Part shown: positions 43,782 through 51,786 of the stretch, piece by piece
How the letters are laid out: each line of letters begins with the position of its first letter
Numbering within the stretch: position 1 is the stretch's first letter
Origin: Sphingomonas caeni
GTDB taxonomy: Bacteria; Pseudomonadota; Alphaproteobacteria; Sphingomonadales; Sphingomonadaceae
DNA length: 64,000 nucleotides
NCBI RefSeq assembly: GCF_026013415.1
Contig: NZ_JAPDOK010000013.1
Span: 1-64,000, forward strand
Reading direction: 5' to 3'
Made by a program: the position numbers and the translations under genes
Notes under the pieces: model-generated
Told to the model about the DNA's origin: nothing
The model's database searches: none
Seen by the model: only the letters and a program-made list of their open reading frames with translations

Positions 43782-46700
43782 TCAGAAGCGGCCGCGAAGA
43801 CCGATCATCACCTGACGCCCCGGCCGGTAGACCGTGAACGCGGCATTTTCGAACTGGAAGTAGCTGCGCTGTTGGGCCTTGGTGATGTTCTGCACATCGA
43901 GCGTCAGTTGCGGCAGCCCCTTGGTTCCCAGGATTTCGGAAAGATCGAGCGAGCCACCGAAATCGAATTGCTGGTAGTCATCGCTGAAGATTGCGGCGGC
44001 AGGAATGCCGTTCTGGTTCGTTCCCGAAGCGACGAAGCCCTGGTTGAACGTCGTCGAGAAGCGCAGCGAGACACCATGGCCTTCATAATAGCCCGTCAGG
44101 TTGTAGGTCACGGGGGACACCCCGGTGGCGACCGCCGGCGCGTTGCCGGATCCCGTTTGGCTTATCAGCGTCAGGTTGGCGTTGAAGCCGAACCCGTTGA
44201 GACCGAGATAGCGCCCGAGCAGGAAGTCGAGCGGCTGCACCCAGTTCACTTCGAGGCCGTTGACCTTGAGCGTGCCGCTGGCATTGACCTGTTGGGTCAG
44301 CACCACCGTCGCCGCGTTGGGGCCGCCGCGACTATCGATCGCGGCCTTCTGGGTCGCACCAAGTGAGGCGTAGGTCACGCCATATTGCGCCAGGTCGGTG
44401 AAGGGGACCGTCGTGTTGCCGTTGACCGTGAAGCCGACGACGGCCTTCCGGAACGCCGCAAAGCCGATATAGCCCTCCGCGCCGGTGTAATATTCGAAAC
44501 CGAGATCGAGATTGTCCGAGATGAAGGGAGTGAGCGCCGAGTTCCCCACGCTGCCGACGTCCGCCGATGGGCTGGAAAAGTTCAGGCCCGGAAGCATCTG
44601 ACTGGGGTTCGGCCGAGTCATCGTCCGCGACACCGACGCACGCACGACCGCGTTATCGCCAATATGGAAAGCGCCGCTCGCCGAGGGGAGCCAGTTGTCA
44701 TAGGTGTTCTCGGTGTAGACGACGCTCACGACGTTGGGGTAGCACGAGCCGTCGCGCAGATTGCCGGGCCCCGGGCACGTGTCCGGCAACGGGCCCGCGC
44801 CGTCCGGATCGGTGTTGTTGCGGGGGTCGGTGATGCTCGTGCGTCCGCCGATCCGCTGTTGCGTACGAACCCAGCGCACGCCGACATTCCAGGTGAGGCG
44901 ATTGTCACCGAACGCGGTGTCACCGTTCAATTCCGCGTACGCGCCCAGCGTCCGCTCGCGCACATAACCCCCGCTCGCGCCGGTGTTGGAGCCACCAACC
45001 TCGGGTGACTGGTTGTGATAGGTATCGTAGTTGGTCGCGGCCTTGAACGCCTCCCAGTTGACCGCAAGAAAAGCCCCGGGAGACGGACGGAGGAAGCTCG
45101 GCAGCTGAGCATTGGTGACGAGCGAGCCGCCATAGGTGACCGGACCGGCCGAACCCGCGGTGTAGCCCGTGCCATAGGCCGGGTAGGTAGGATATCCGGC
45201 CGGGTTCGGCGTGTTGAGGCCTTCACAGAGCGGGGACCGGTTCGGTGCGGGCAGGTTGACGCTCGGCCGATCGCCGCAAGTCGCGTTCTGCCAGGGACCG
45301 GTATTGTCGTATCCGCTGATCTGGCGGGCGACATCATCATAGGCCGCGCCGACACGCAGATTGAGCGTCGAATCGCCCCATTCGAGGTTGCCGCGAACCC
45401 CCTTGGTGTAGGTAGACCGCCGTTCGTCCTGCATGTTCAGACGACCGCCGGGCCACCCAAAGCTCGCCGGATTGGCGAGGTCGATGTTGGTCGTGATCGT
45501 CGGCTCATAGCCGTCATTATTGTTGAAATTGACCGTGACGCCCGAGCTTGCGGGCGTGACCGGACCCACGGTCGGGGACTCGCGGTGGAAAATCGACTTG
45601 GTGTAGTTCGCGTTGATGTCGAATTTGAGGTCGTCGCTCAGTTCGACCTCGAGGCCGGGGTTCACGCCCCAATACTGCACATGCTCGATGAAGGGGCGAT
45701 ATTCGAAGAAGAACTGGGCGTTGTAATAGGTGCCCTTGGTGACGACGCAGCCATTGGTGCAATCGGTGCGGTCATATTGGGTGTTGACCGGGATGATGGC
45801 GCCGTTGCGCCCCACCCAGTTCATATCGATGCGCTCCATCTCGTTGAGCTTCCGGCCGAACATGCCGTCGATATAGGCGTGGATGCCGTCGCCCTTATAC
45901 TCCAGGCTGCCGACGAAGTTCAGTCGCTCCTTGGTCCCGAACTCGACCATCGGGCGCCCGAGGCGCGGAAGAAGGCCGTTATCGATCTGGGTAATGTTCG
46001 CACCCGGATTCTGCGCGAGCAGGAACGCCTGATCGATCACCGTGCCAGTGGCGACGCCGGGAATATTGGCGTTGGCCGGAACCGAGCCGGGAATCGTCCA
46101 GTTGCCGCCGCCGGTCGAATTGCGCGTGGCGGACGTGTTCTGTGTGGCCGACAGGTTCGGGTTGGTGAGACCGATCGTCTCATAACCCGTGGTATTGATC
46201 CGGTTGCGGACGCCCGAAACGCCGAGGAGGATGCCGAAATTGCCCGAGGTGTAGCTGGCGAGGATCGACCCGCGATACCCCCATTTGCTGCCTGCATTGC
46301 TGCTGTTGGTCAGCTGACCCGAATAGGTGATGTGCGTACCCGGATTGTCGAACGGGCGGGCGCTGCGCATGTTGACCGTGCCGGCCGCGCCGCCTTCGAG
46401 CATGCTGGCCGTCGGGCTCTTCTGGACCGTCAGTTGGGTGAACAGCTCGGTCGGGAACAGGTCTAGATCGACTTCGCGGTTGGTGCCCTGGGCGTCGGAC
46501 CGCCCCGTGGACGAGACCGCCACCGGGGCATTGTTGAGCAGCACGCGGGTGAAGTTGGTGCCGAGGCCGCGGATCGTGACCTGCAGGCCTTCGCCGGTGA
46601 TCTCGCGGCTGATCGTCACGCCGGGGACGCGGTTGAACGATTCGGCGATGTTGGTGTCGGGGAACTTGCCGATATCCTCGGCAAAGATCGAGTCGGTGAA

Positions 46701-46940
46701 ACCGGTCGCGTTGCGCTTGGCGTTGGTCGAGCTCTGCAGCGACCCGCGATAACCCGTGACGATGATTTCCTGGCCGTCCTGGCTGTCGCCGTCCTGCGGC
46801 GCGGCGGCGGTGGCCTCCGCGGTGGGATCGGTCGTCGGATCGGTGGTGGCGGCGAGAGCCGGCCAGGCCGTGCCCGCGAGCAGCACGGCAGCGAGCCCCG
46901 CGACGCGGCGTTTCGGATTCATTCCGGAAATACCAATCAT
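43782..46940 (-). CDS. TonB-dependent receptor of block D
   Basis: A 1052-residue outer-membrane receptor of the Xanthomonas/Caulobacter type. It has a signal peptide (AGLAAVLLAGTAWPALA), a TonB-box-like QEIIVTGYRGSL, the subfamily motif EDIGKFPDTNIAESFNRVPGV in the plug, and a barrel ending in Phe. Start ATG 46940 has GGGGAGG five bases upstream and is preferred over an ATG ten codons earlier. It is divergent from a GntR regulator and ManD, so its ligand may include a hexuronate-containing oligosaccharide. A terminator follows. Confidence 0.94.
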   Translation of the reverse strand: MIGISGMNPKRRVAGLAAVLLAGTAWPALAATTDPTTDPTAEATAAAPQDGDSQDGQEIIVTGYRGSLQSSTNAKRNATGFTDSIFAEDIGKFPDTNIAESFNRVPGVTISREITGEGLQVTIRGLGTNFTRVLLNNAPVAVSSTGRSDAQGTNREVDLDLFPTELFTQLTVQKSPTASMLEGGAAGTVNMRSARPFDNPGTHITYSGQLTNSSNAGSKWGYRGSILASYTSGNFGILLGVSGVRNRINTTGYETIGLTNPNLSATQNTSATRNSTGGGNWTIPGSVPANANIPGVATGTVIDQAFLLAQNPGANITQIDNGLLPRLGRPMVEFGTKERLNFVGSLEYKGDGIHAYIDGMFGRKLNEMERIDMNWVGRNGAIIPVNTQYDRTDCTNGCVVTKGTYYNAQFFFEYRPFIEHVQYWGVNPGLEVELSDDLKFDINANYTKSIFHRESPTVGPVTPASSGVTVNFNNNDGYEPTITTNIDLANPASFGWPGGRLNMQDERRSTYTKGVRGNLEWGDSTLNLRVGAAYDDVARQISGYDNTGPWQNATCGDRPSVNLPAPNRSPLCEGLNTPNPAGYPTYPAYGTGYTAGSAGPVTYGGSLVTNAQLPSFLRPSPGAFLAVNWEAFKAATNYDTYHNQSPEVGGSNTGASGGYVRERTLGAYAELNGDTAFGDNRLTWNVGVRWVRTQQRIGGRTSITDPRNNTDPDGAGPLPDTCPGPGNLRDGSCYPNVVSVVYTENTYDNWLPSASGAFHIGDNAVVRASVSRTMTRPNPSQMLPGLNFSSPSADVGSVGNSALTPFISDNLDLGFEYYTGAEGYIGFAAFRKAVVGFTVNGNTTVPFTDLAQYGVTYASLGATQKAAIDSRGGPNAATVVLTQQVNASGTLKVNGLEVNWVQPLDFLLGRYLGLNGFGFNANLTLISQTGSGNAPAVATGVSPVTYNLTGYYEGHGVSLRFSTTFNQGFVASGTNQNGIPAAAIFSDDYQQFDFGGSLDLSEILGTKGLPQLTLDVQNITKAQQRSYFQFENAAFTVYRPGRQVMIGLRGRF

Positions 46941-47050
46941 GTCAGCCTCCCCAATTCGCGCATGCTTCACACGGAGTTGCGAGCCGATGCGCCGCAGCTC
47001 CGGAATTGGACCGGTAACCTGCGTTGTCAGTCCTCTTGTTATTTTTGGCC

Positions 47051-47074
47051 TTACCAGTCAACCGGTTTTGGTAA
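47051..47074. promoter_or_regulatory. possible GntR/FadR-type operator (TTACCA-N12-TGGTAA)
   Basis: Inverted arms TTACCA (47051-47056) and TGGTAA (47069-47074) flank 12 bp containing AACCGGTT. It lies in the 172-bp divergent gap, 39 bp before the GntR start and about 110 bp before the receptor start. TGGT/ACCA half-sites are common in FadR-type operators. Autoregulation and control of the receptor are inferred. Confidence 0.45.
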
Positions 47075-47112
47075 TGATTGCGCTTGCCGCCTCTCAGCGC
47101 TATCGGCGGGGC

Positions 47113-47856
47113 ATGCAGTCTCCAAATACGCGGCTATACGAGAAGGTCTCGGCGGCGCTGGCTTCCCGGATCGCGTCCGGTGAATTCCGGATCGGTGACC
47201 GCCTGCCTTCGGAGCGGGAGCTCGCCCAGTTGCATGGCGTATCCCGGCCGACAATCCGCGAAGCGATCATCGCGCTTGAACTGGATGGATTGGTGGACGT
47301 GCGGATGGGCTCCGGCGTGTACGTGATTGCGCGTCATCCAAAGGGCGGCATCGCCGGCGTTACGGATGTCGGGCCATTCGAATTGCTCGAATCCCGCCGG
47401 GCGATTGAGGCCGAAACCGCCGCGCTCGCTGCCCTGCACATCACCGACGAACAGTTGGAGGAACTCGAGGTCCTCTTGCATGAGATCAACGCCGGAATAG
47501 ATTTTGGCGTCTCCGAAGAGGCTGACCGCAAGTTCCATATCGCGATCGCGGAATATACGGGCAACAGCGTGCTACATGGCGTTGTCGAAACGCTTTGGGA
47601 ATCCCGAGACCGGTCACCCCAGTATAATCTGCTTGCCCAAAAAGCGCATGAAGCAGGCATCGGCCCGGACATGGATGAGCATGCGGAGATTCTCGCCGCA
47701 CTGAGGCGCAGGGATCCGATCGGAGCGCGAAACGCGATGCGCACCCATTTGAGCCGCGTGATCGAGACCCTTCTCGAGGCAACCGAGGTGCATGAACTCG
47801 AGCAAATCCGCGAACGTGTCGATGCTCAGCGCAAGCGATTCGGCAGGATGCTCTAG
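47113..47856 (+). CDS. GntR/FadR-family regulator (UxuR/ExuR-like)
   Basis: A 247-residue regulator with a winged helix-turn-helix at about 7-70 (RLPSERELAQLHGVSRPTIREAI, GSGVYV) and an FCD domain (FELLESRRAIEAETAALAALH, RKFHIAIAEYTGNSVLH). ATG 47113 gives the normal N-terminus (QSPNTRLYEKVS). It precedes the D-mannonate dehydratase gene by 171 bp and diverges from a TonB receptor. FadR-type regulators of hexuronate pathways are well known, so a mannonate or glucuronate effector is plausible but unproven. Confidence 0.92.
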   Translation: MQSPNTRLYEKVSAALASRIASGEFRIGDRLPSERELAQLHGVSRPTIREAIIALELDGLVDVRMGSGVYVIARHPKGGIAGVTDVGPFELLESRRAIEAETAALAALHITDEQLEELEVLLHEINAGIDFGVSEEADRKFHIAIAEYTGNSVLHGVVETLWESRDRSPQYNLLAQKAHEAGIGPDMDEHAEILAALRRRDPIGARNAMRTHLSRVIETLLEATEVHELEQIRERVDAQRKRFGRML

Positions 47857-48027
47857 ACCAGTCCCGCGATACGGGAGAGCGACGACGCCAGGCTGCCGGG
47901 ACAGCGGCCAGCGCAGATGAATTGCGCTTTTCGGCTTGAATTAAGGGCGAAGATTGGTCAGGCCACATCAACCGGCACACCTTCGATGCCGGCTCGCCGC
48001 TGAGGCGAGAATGGCCGGAGAGACCGA

Positions 48028-49287
48028 ATGGACATGTCCACGAAGCCAGCTGTCTCGCGCGGCGATGTCGCCATCCCGCAGAAGATCGTGGACGCCAGGG
48101 TCATCGTCACCTGCCCGGGTCGCAATTTCGTTACGCTGAAGATCGTCACCGACCAGGGCGTCCACGGCGTCGGCGACGCGACGCTCAATGGCCGCGAACT
48201 CGCTGTCGTCAGTTATCTGCGGGACCACGTCATTCCCTGCCTGATCGGACGGGATGCGCACCGGATCGAGGATATATGGCAGTATCTCTATCGGGGAGCC
48301 TATTGGCGCGGCGGCCCGGTGGGGATGTCGGCCATTGCGGCGGTCGACATGGCCTTGTGGGACATCAAGGGCAAAGTGGCCGGACTTCCGGTCTACCAGC
48401 TGATGGGGGGGCGCTGCCGGGACGGCGTGATGGTCTACGGGCATGCGAATGGCGAGAGCATCGACGCCACGCTGGCCGCCGCGAAGGAATATGCAGCGCT
48501 AGGCTACAAGGCGATCCGCCTCCAGTGCGCGGTTCCCGGCCTGCCGTCGACCTATGGCGTATCGAAGGACAAGCTTTTCTACGAGCCCGCCGACGCCGAC
48601 CTCCCGACCGAGAATCTCTGGTCGACCGAAGCCTATATGCGCGTCGTGCCCGAATTATTTGCGCGCGCGCGGGCGGAATTGGGCGATGACGTCCATCTGC
48701 TCCACGACGTTCATCACCGGCTGACACCGATCGAAGCGGCGCGGCTGGGCAAGGATCTGGAGGCCTATCGCCTATTCTGGCTCGAAGACGCCGTGGTGGC
48801 CGAAAACCAGGAGAATTTCCGCCTGATCCGGCAGCACACGACCATCCCGCTGGCGGTTGGCGAAATCTTCTCGTCGATCTGGGACTGCAAGGATCTGATC
48901 CAGAATCAGCTGATCGATTATATCCGGGCGACGGTGGTCCATGCCGGCGGCCTGACGCACCTCCGCAAGATCGCCGCGTTCGCCGATATCCACAATGTTC
49001 GAACCGGGTGCCATGGCGCAACCGACCTTTCGCCGGTCAGCATGGCGGCGGCGCTCAATTTCGACGTGTCGATCCCGAACTTCGGCATCCAGGAATATAT
49101 GCGCCACACCGATGCGACCGATGCGGTGTTTCCGCACGCTTACCGGTTCGAGGACGGCTATCTGCACGTCAATGAAACGCCCGGACTTGGGGTGGACATC
49201 GACGAGGATCTCGCCGGGGAATTCCCGTATCGGCGCGCCTATCTTCCGGTCAACCGGTTGCGCGACGGCACGATGTACCACTGGTAA
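48028..49287 (+). CDS. manD: D-mannonate dehydratase (enolase superfamily, ManD)
   Basis: Dehydrates D-mannonate to 2-keto-3-deoxygluconate in hexuronate breakdown. In the 419-residue protein the Mg ligands D227, E253 and E279, the catalytic H229, and R164 and Y176 match the Novosphingobium ManD set (D210, E236, E262, H212, R147, Y159) with a constant +17 offset. The usual enolase capping domain is at the N-terminus. Start ATG 48028 (MDMSTK) follows a GGAGAGA ribosome-binding site. Upstream lies a FadR-type regulator. Upstream pathway steps (uronate isomerase, mannonate reductase, KDG kinase) are not in this window. Confidence 0.95.
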   Translation: MDMSTKPAVSRGDVAIPQKIVDARVIVTCPGRNFVTLKIVTDQGVHGVGDATLNGRELAVVSYLRDHVIPCLIGRDAHRIEDIWQYLYRGAYWRGGPVGMSAIAAVDMALWDIKGKVAGLPVYQLMGGRCRDGVMVYGHANGESIDATLAAAKEYAALGYKAIRLQCAVPGLPSTYGVSKDKLFYEPADADLPTENLWSTEAYMRVVPELFARARAELGDDVHLLHDVHHRLTPIEAARLGKDLEAYRLFWLEDAVVAENQENFRLIRQHTTIPLAVGEIFSSIWDCKDLIQNQLIDYIRATVVHAGGLTHLRKIAAFADIHNVRTGCHGATDLSPVSMAAALNFDVSIPNFGIQEYMRHTDATDAVFPHAYRFEDGYLHVNETPGLGVDIDEDLAGEFPYRRAYLPVNRLRDGTMYHW

Positions 49288-49390
49288 GGCCTCCTGCACG
49301 GCCGCCGCGGCGAGCGAGACAGGTTCGGGCCGATCATCTCGAAGGGGCTCATCGCCAACCTTGTCCTCGCCACATGGCAACAATTCCGTG

Positions 49391-49412
49391 CGATCGGGGA
49401 AAGGCCCGATCG
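49391..49412. terminator. 8-bp hairpin between convergent manD and GH42
   Basis: Arms CGATCGGG (49391-49398) and CCCGATCG (49405-49412) with a 6-nt loop lie in the 134-bp convergent gap. There is no T-run on either side, so its strength as a terminator is doubtful. It may be a bidirectional, rho-assisted end. Confidence 0.35.
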
Positions 49413-49421
49413 GACCGGACG

Positions 49422-51494
49422 CTATTGGAGCAATTCCACGCCGAAAGGACCCAGCTCGATCGTCCGCGAATATTCTCTGTGCGTCAGCACGCCCGTCTTC
49501 GTTCCGGCGAAGGTGACGGTTGCGGGGAGGGCGGTCGTGTTCACGTACAGGGTTCTTCCATCGACGCTGCGAGCAACCACCCCCGGAGGGGTGACCGGCC
49601 CGCGTTCGATCCCGAGCCTGGCATATAGGCTGCGGATCAATGGGCCGATGAAGCTCGGCTGGGCGGCGGTAGCGAGATAGATCGCCTGGCCCTTGCCGAA
49701 CCTGTTGATCGAGATGGCCGGACTTTTCCCGGGCGTGTTCTCGAACGTCGCCAATGGCTGCGCCGTGCTCAGTTCGAGCACCTCGTAATAATTGTCGGTT
49801 CCCGTCAGCACCTCGCCGCCGAACCGAAATTTGAGCGGCTGATCGGAACGATAGAATTCATTCGTTCGCAGACCGAAGACGTCGGAAAGGCGACCGGGGA
49901 GCGGCGTCTCGAACCATTTCCCCGTTTCATCGGCCTTGGCGGAATAGCCGGTCATGATGACCGTTCCACCCTCGGCGACATAGGTGCGGACCGCCTCCGC
50001 GGTTTCCTTGTCCATGAGGTAGGCGCTCGACAGGATGAGGAGCTTGTAGTTCCGGATCGGGTCGTGTCCGGCATCGATCACCGCGGCATCCAGATTGTCC
50101 TGGAACAGCGGCGCGAACGCGGCCTTCACCTGGTCGCCATAGTCGCCCTTGAAATACTCCTTCATCGTGTTGGGGCCGGGCGGCGGGCTGGTCAGCCAAT
50201 TGGTCTCGAAGGAGTAATGGACCGCGATTTGAGGCTGGCCGTAGCGCGGAAAGCCCAGCTTGCGCAGCGTGCCGAACTCGCGGGCGATCTGCCCGAATTC
50301 ATCGACTTTCCAGGAGGGACGGCCGTCATGGTCCACCAGGCCGAACAGCGACTGCTCCTCGCCGCCGATATGCGAATTGAACGTCCAGGCCAGGAAGGTC
50401 TGCGAATAGTAAAGCAGCCCGAAATAGGCCCACATCCGCGAGCGCCCCGGCGTGCCGTAATAGCCGCCTCCGCCGGCCGTGAATTCGTTGAACCAGACGG
50501 GCGTCTCGTGCGACGCCCTGTTCATCATCACCTCGAACCCCGCGCCCAAGGGATCGCCCGGATAGAAGCCCTGAGCCCCATAGGTCGATATGCGATCCCA
50601 CGACCGGAGATAGTTGAAGCCCTTCGTCCACGCCGTCGGCCAGAGATTCGAGGCCACTGGAAGATTGGGCGCGAAACGTTTGCGGACCGCCTCCAAATCC
50701 TCGAGGGCGCCGATCGTGTCGTCCGACCAGTAGCGGCGCAGGTCCAGATAACGTTCGTTCGGCCCCGGGCCGCGGACATAGGGCAGATCGACCTGGTCCC
50801 AGCTGCTGATCCGGCGCGACCAGCGCTGGGTGGCCCATGCCCGATTGAGCGCTTCGATCGAACCGTATTTCCGCTGCAGCCACGCCACGAACCGGTCGCG
50901 ATCGGCAGGGGAATAGGAAAGCTGGCCGTTGCCGATCTCGTTATCATATCCCAGCGCGATCACCGCCGGGTGCTTGGCGTAGCGCTGCATCATTCTTTCG
51001 GCGAGCCGCTTGGCGAGGCGGCGATAATCGGGGTCGCTGATATTGTCCCAATAGCGGGTCGCGGCGTTCAGCCGCACCCCCTCCTGATTGACGATATCGA
51101 CGCCGGGATATTTCTTGTGCAGCCAGATCGGCGCGGGCTGGCCGGGGATGTCGAGCACCACCCCGATCCCCGCGGCGTGCATCTGATCCAGCACGTCGTC
51201 GAACCATTCGAAGGTGAAGCGCCCCTCCTCCGGCTCGAACGAATCCCATGAGAGGTCGCCCATCCGTACCAGGTTGAAGCCCGCAGACTTCATGATCGCG
51301 ATGTCCTGCCGGATCTGTTCGGGGGAGCGATCGATCGGCTGATAATTGACACCCACGAACAGCTGACCCCTGCCCGGCCATTCCGGATGCCCGACCGCGC
51401 TTTGCGCCTGGGCGGGCGGGGGCGCGACCATCGGGGTGCCGGTGAGCGCCATCGCAAGTGCGATACCGACGGTTCGGACGATGCTGGGCTTCAT
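49422..51494 (-). CDS. GH42 family beta-galactosidase
   Basis: A 690-residue GH42 enzyme. The chain has a signal peptide (GIALAMALTGTPMVAPPPAQA), a TIM barrel with the acid/base E186 in GYDNE186IGNG and the nucleophile E337 in WFNE337FTAGGGG, a trimerisation-type middle domain and a C-terminal beta sheet. GH42 enzymes hydrolyse beta-galactosides of plant galactans or galacto-oligosaccharides. It is the last gene in block E, 292 bp after GH2, with no promoter signal I can point to in that gap. The gene converges with manD. Confidence 0.92.
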   Translation of the reverse strand: MKPSIVRTVGIALAMALTGTPMVAPPPAQAQSAVGHPEWPGRGQLFVGVNYQPIDRSPEQIRQDIAIMKSAGFNLVRMGDLSWDSFEPEEGRFTFEWFDDVLDQMHAAGIGVVLDIPGQPAPIWLHKKYPGVDIVNQEGVRLNAATRYWDNISDPDYRRLAKRLAERMMQRYAKHPAVIALGYDNEIGNGQLSYSPADRDRFVAWLQRKYGSIEALNRAWATQRWSRRISSWDQVDLPYVRGPGPNERYLDLRRYWSDDTIGALEDLEAVRKRFAPNLPVASNLWPTAWTKGFNYLRSWDRISTYGAQGFYPGDPLGAGFEVMMNRASHETPVWFNEFTAGGGGYYGTPGRSRMWAYFGLLYYSQTFLAWTFNSHIGGEEQSLFGLVDHDGRPSWKVDEFGQIAREFGTLRKLGFPRYGQPQIAVHYSFETNWLTSPPPGPNTMKEYFKGDYGDQVKAAFAPLFQDNLDAAVIDAGHDPIRNYKLLILSSAYLMDKETAEAVRTYVAEGGTVIMTGYSAKADETGKWFETPLPGRLSDVFGLRTNEFYRSDQPLKFRFGGEVLTGTDNYYEVLELSTAQPLATFENTPGKSPAISINRFGKGQAIYLATAAQPSFIGPLIRSLYARLGIERGPVTPPGVVARSVDGRTLYVNTTALPATVTFAGTKTGVLTHREYSRTIELGPFGVELLQ

Positions 51495-51786
51495 TGGTGA
51501 GATTCCAATCCCTCGGAGACATCAGACGCAGGCCGAGCGCAGCTGCCACCCGTACGGCCAACATCAGCCTGTGTTCGGCAAACGGTCGCGACGCTCGCTG
51601 CAGTGACCCTAGCCGCGCCGTTCGCGGACGCGCAAAAATTGTTCCGGAATGGAGAGCCGGCCCAACCAGGCGGCTGAGACAGCAGCGAGCCGGAAAATCG
51701 TGGGCCTGGAGCGACTGCCCAAGCATCGATCCCATGGTTGCCCTCAGCCGGACGCCCGGCGCCGACGATCGAAGCGGGCAGCTCGC

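Noticed and set aside
49288..49421. Remnant of a broken gene between manD and GH42
   Set aside because: Open frames here give short sequences without recognisable similarity; the stretch is better treated as a convergent intergenic gap with a hairpin.
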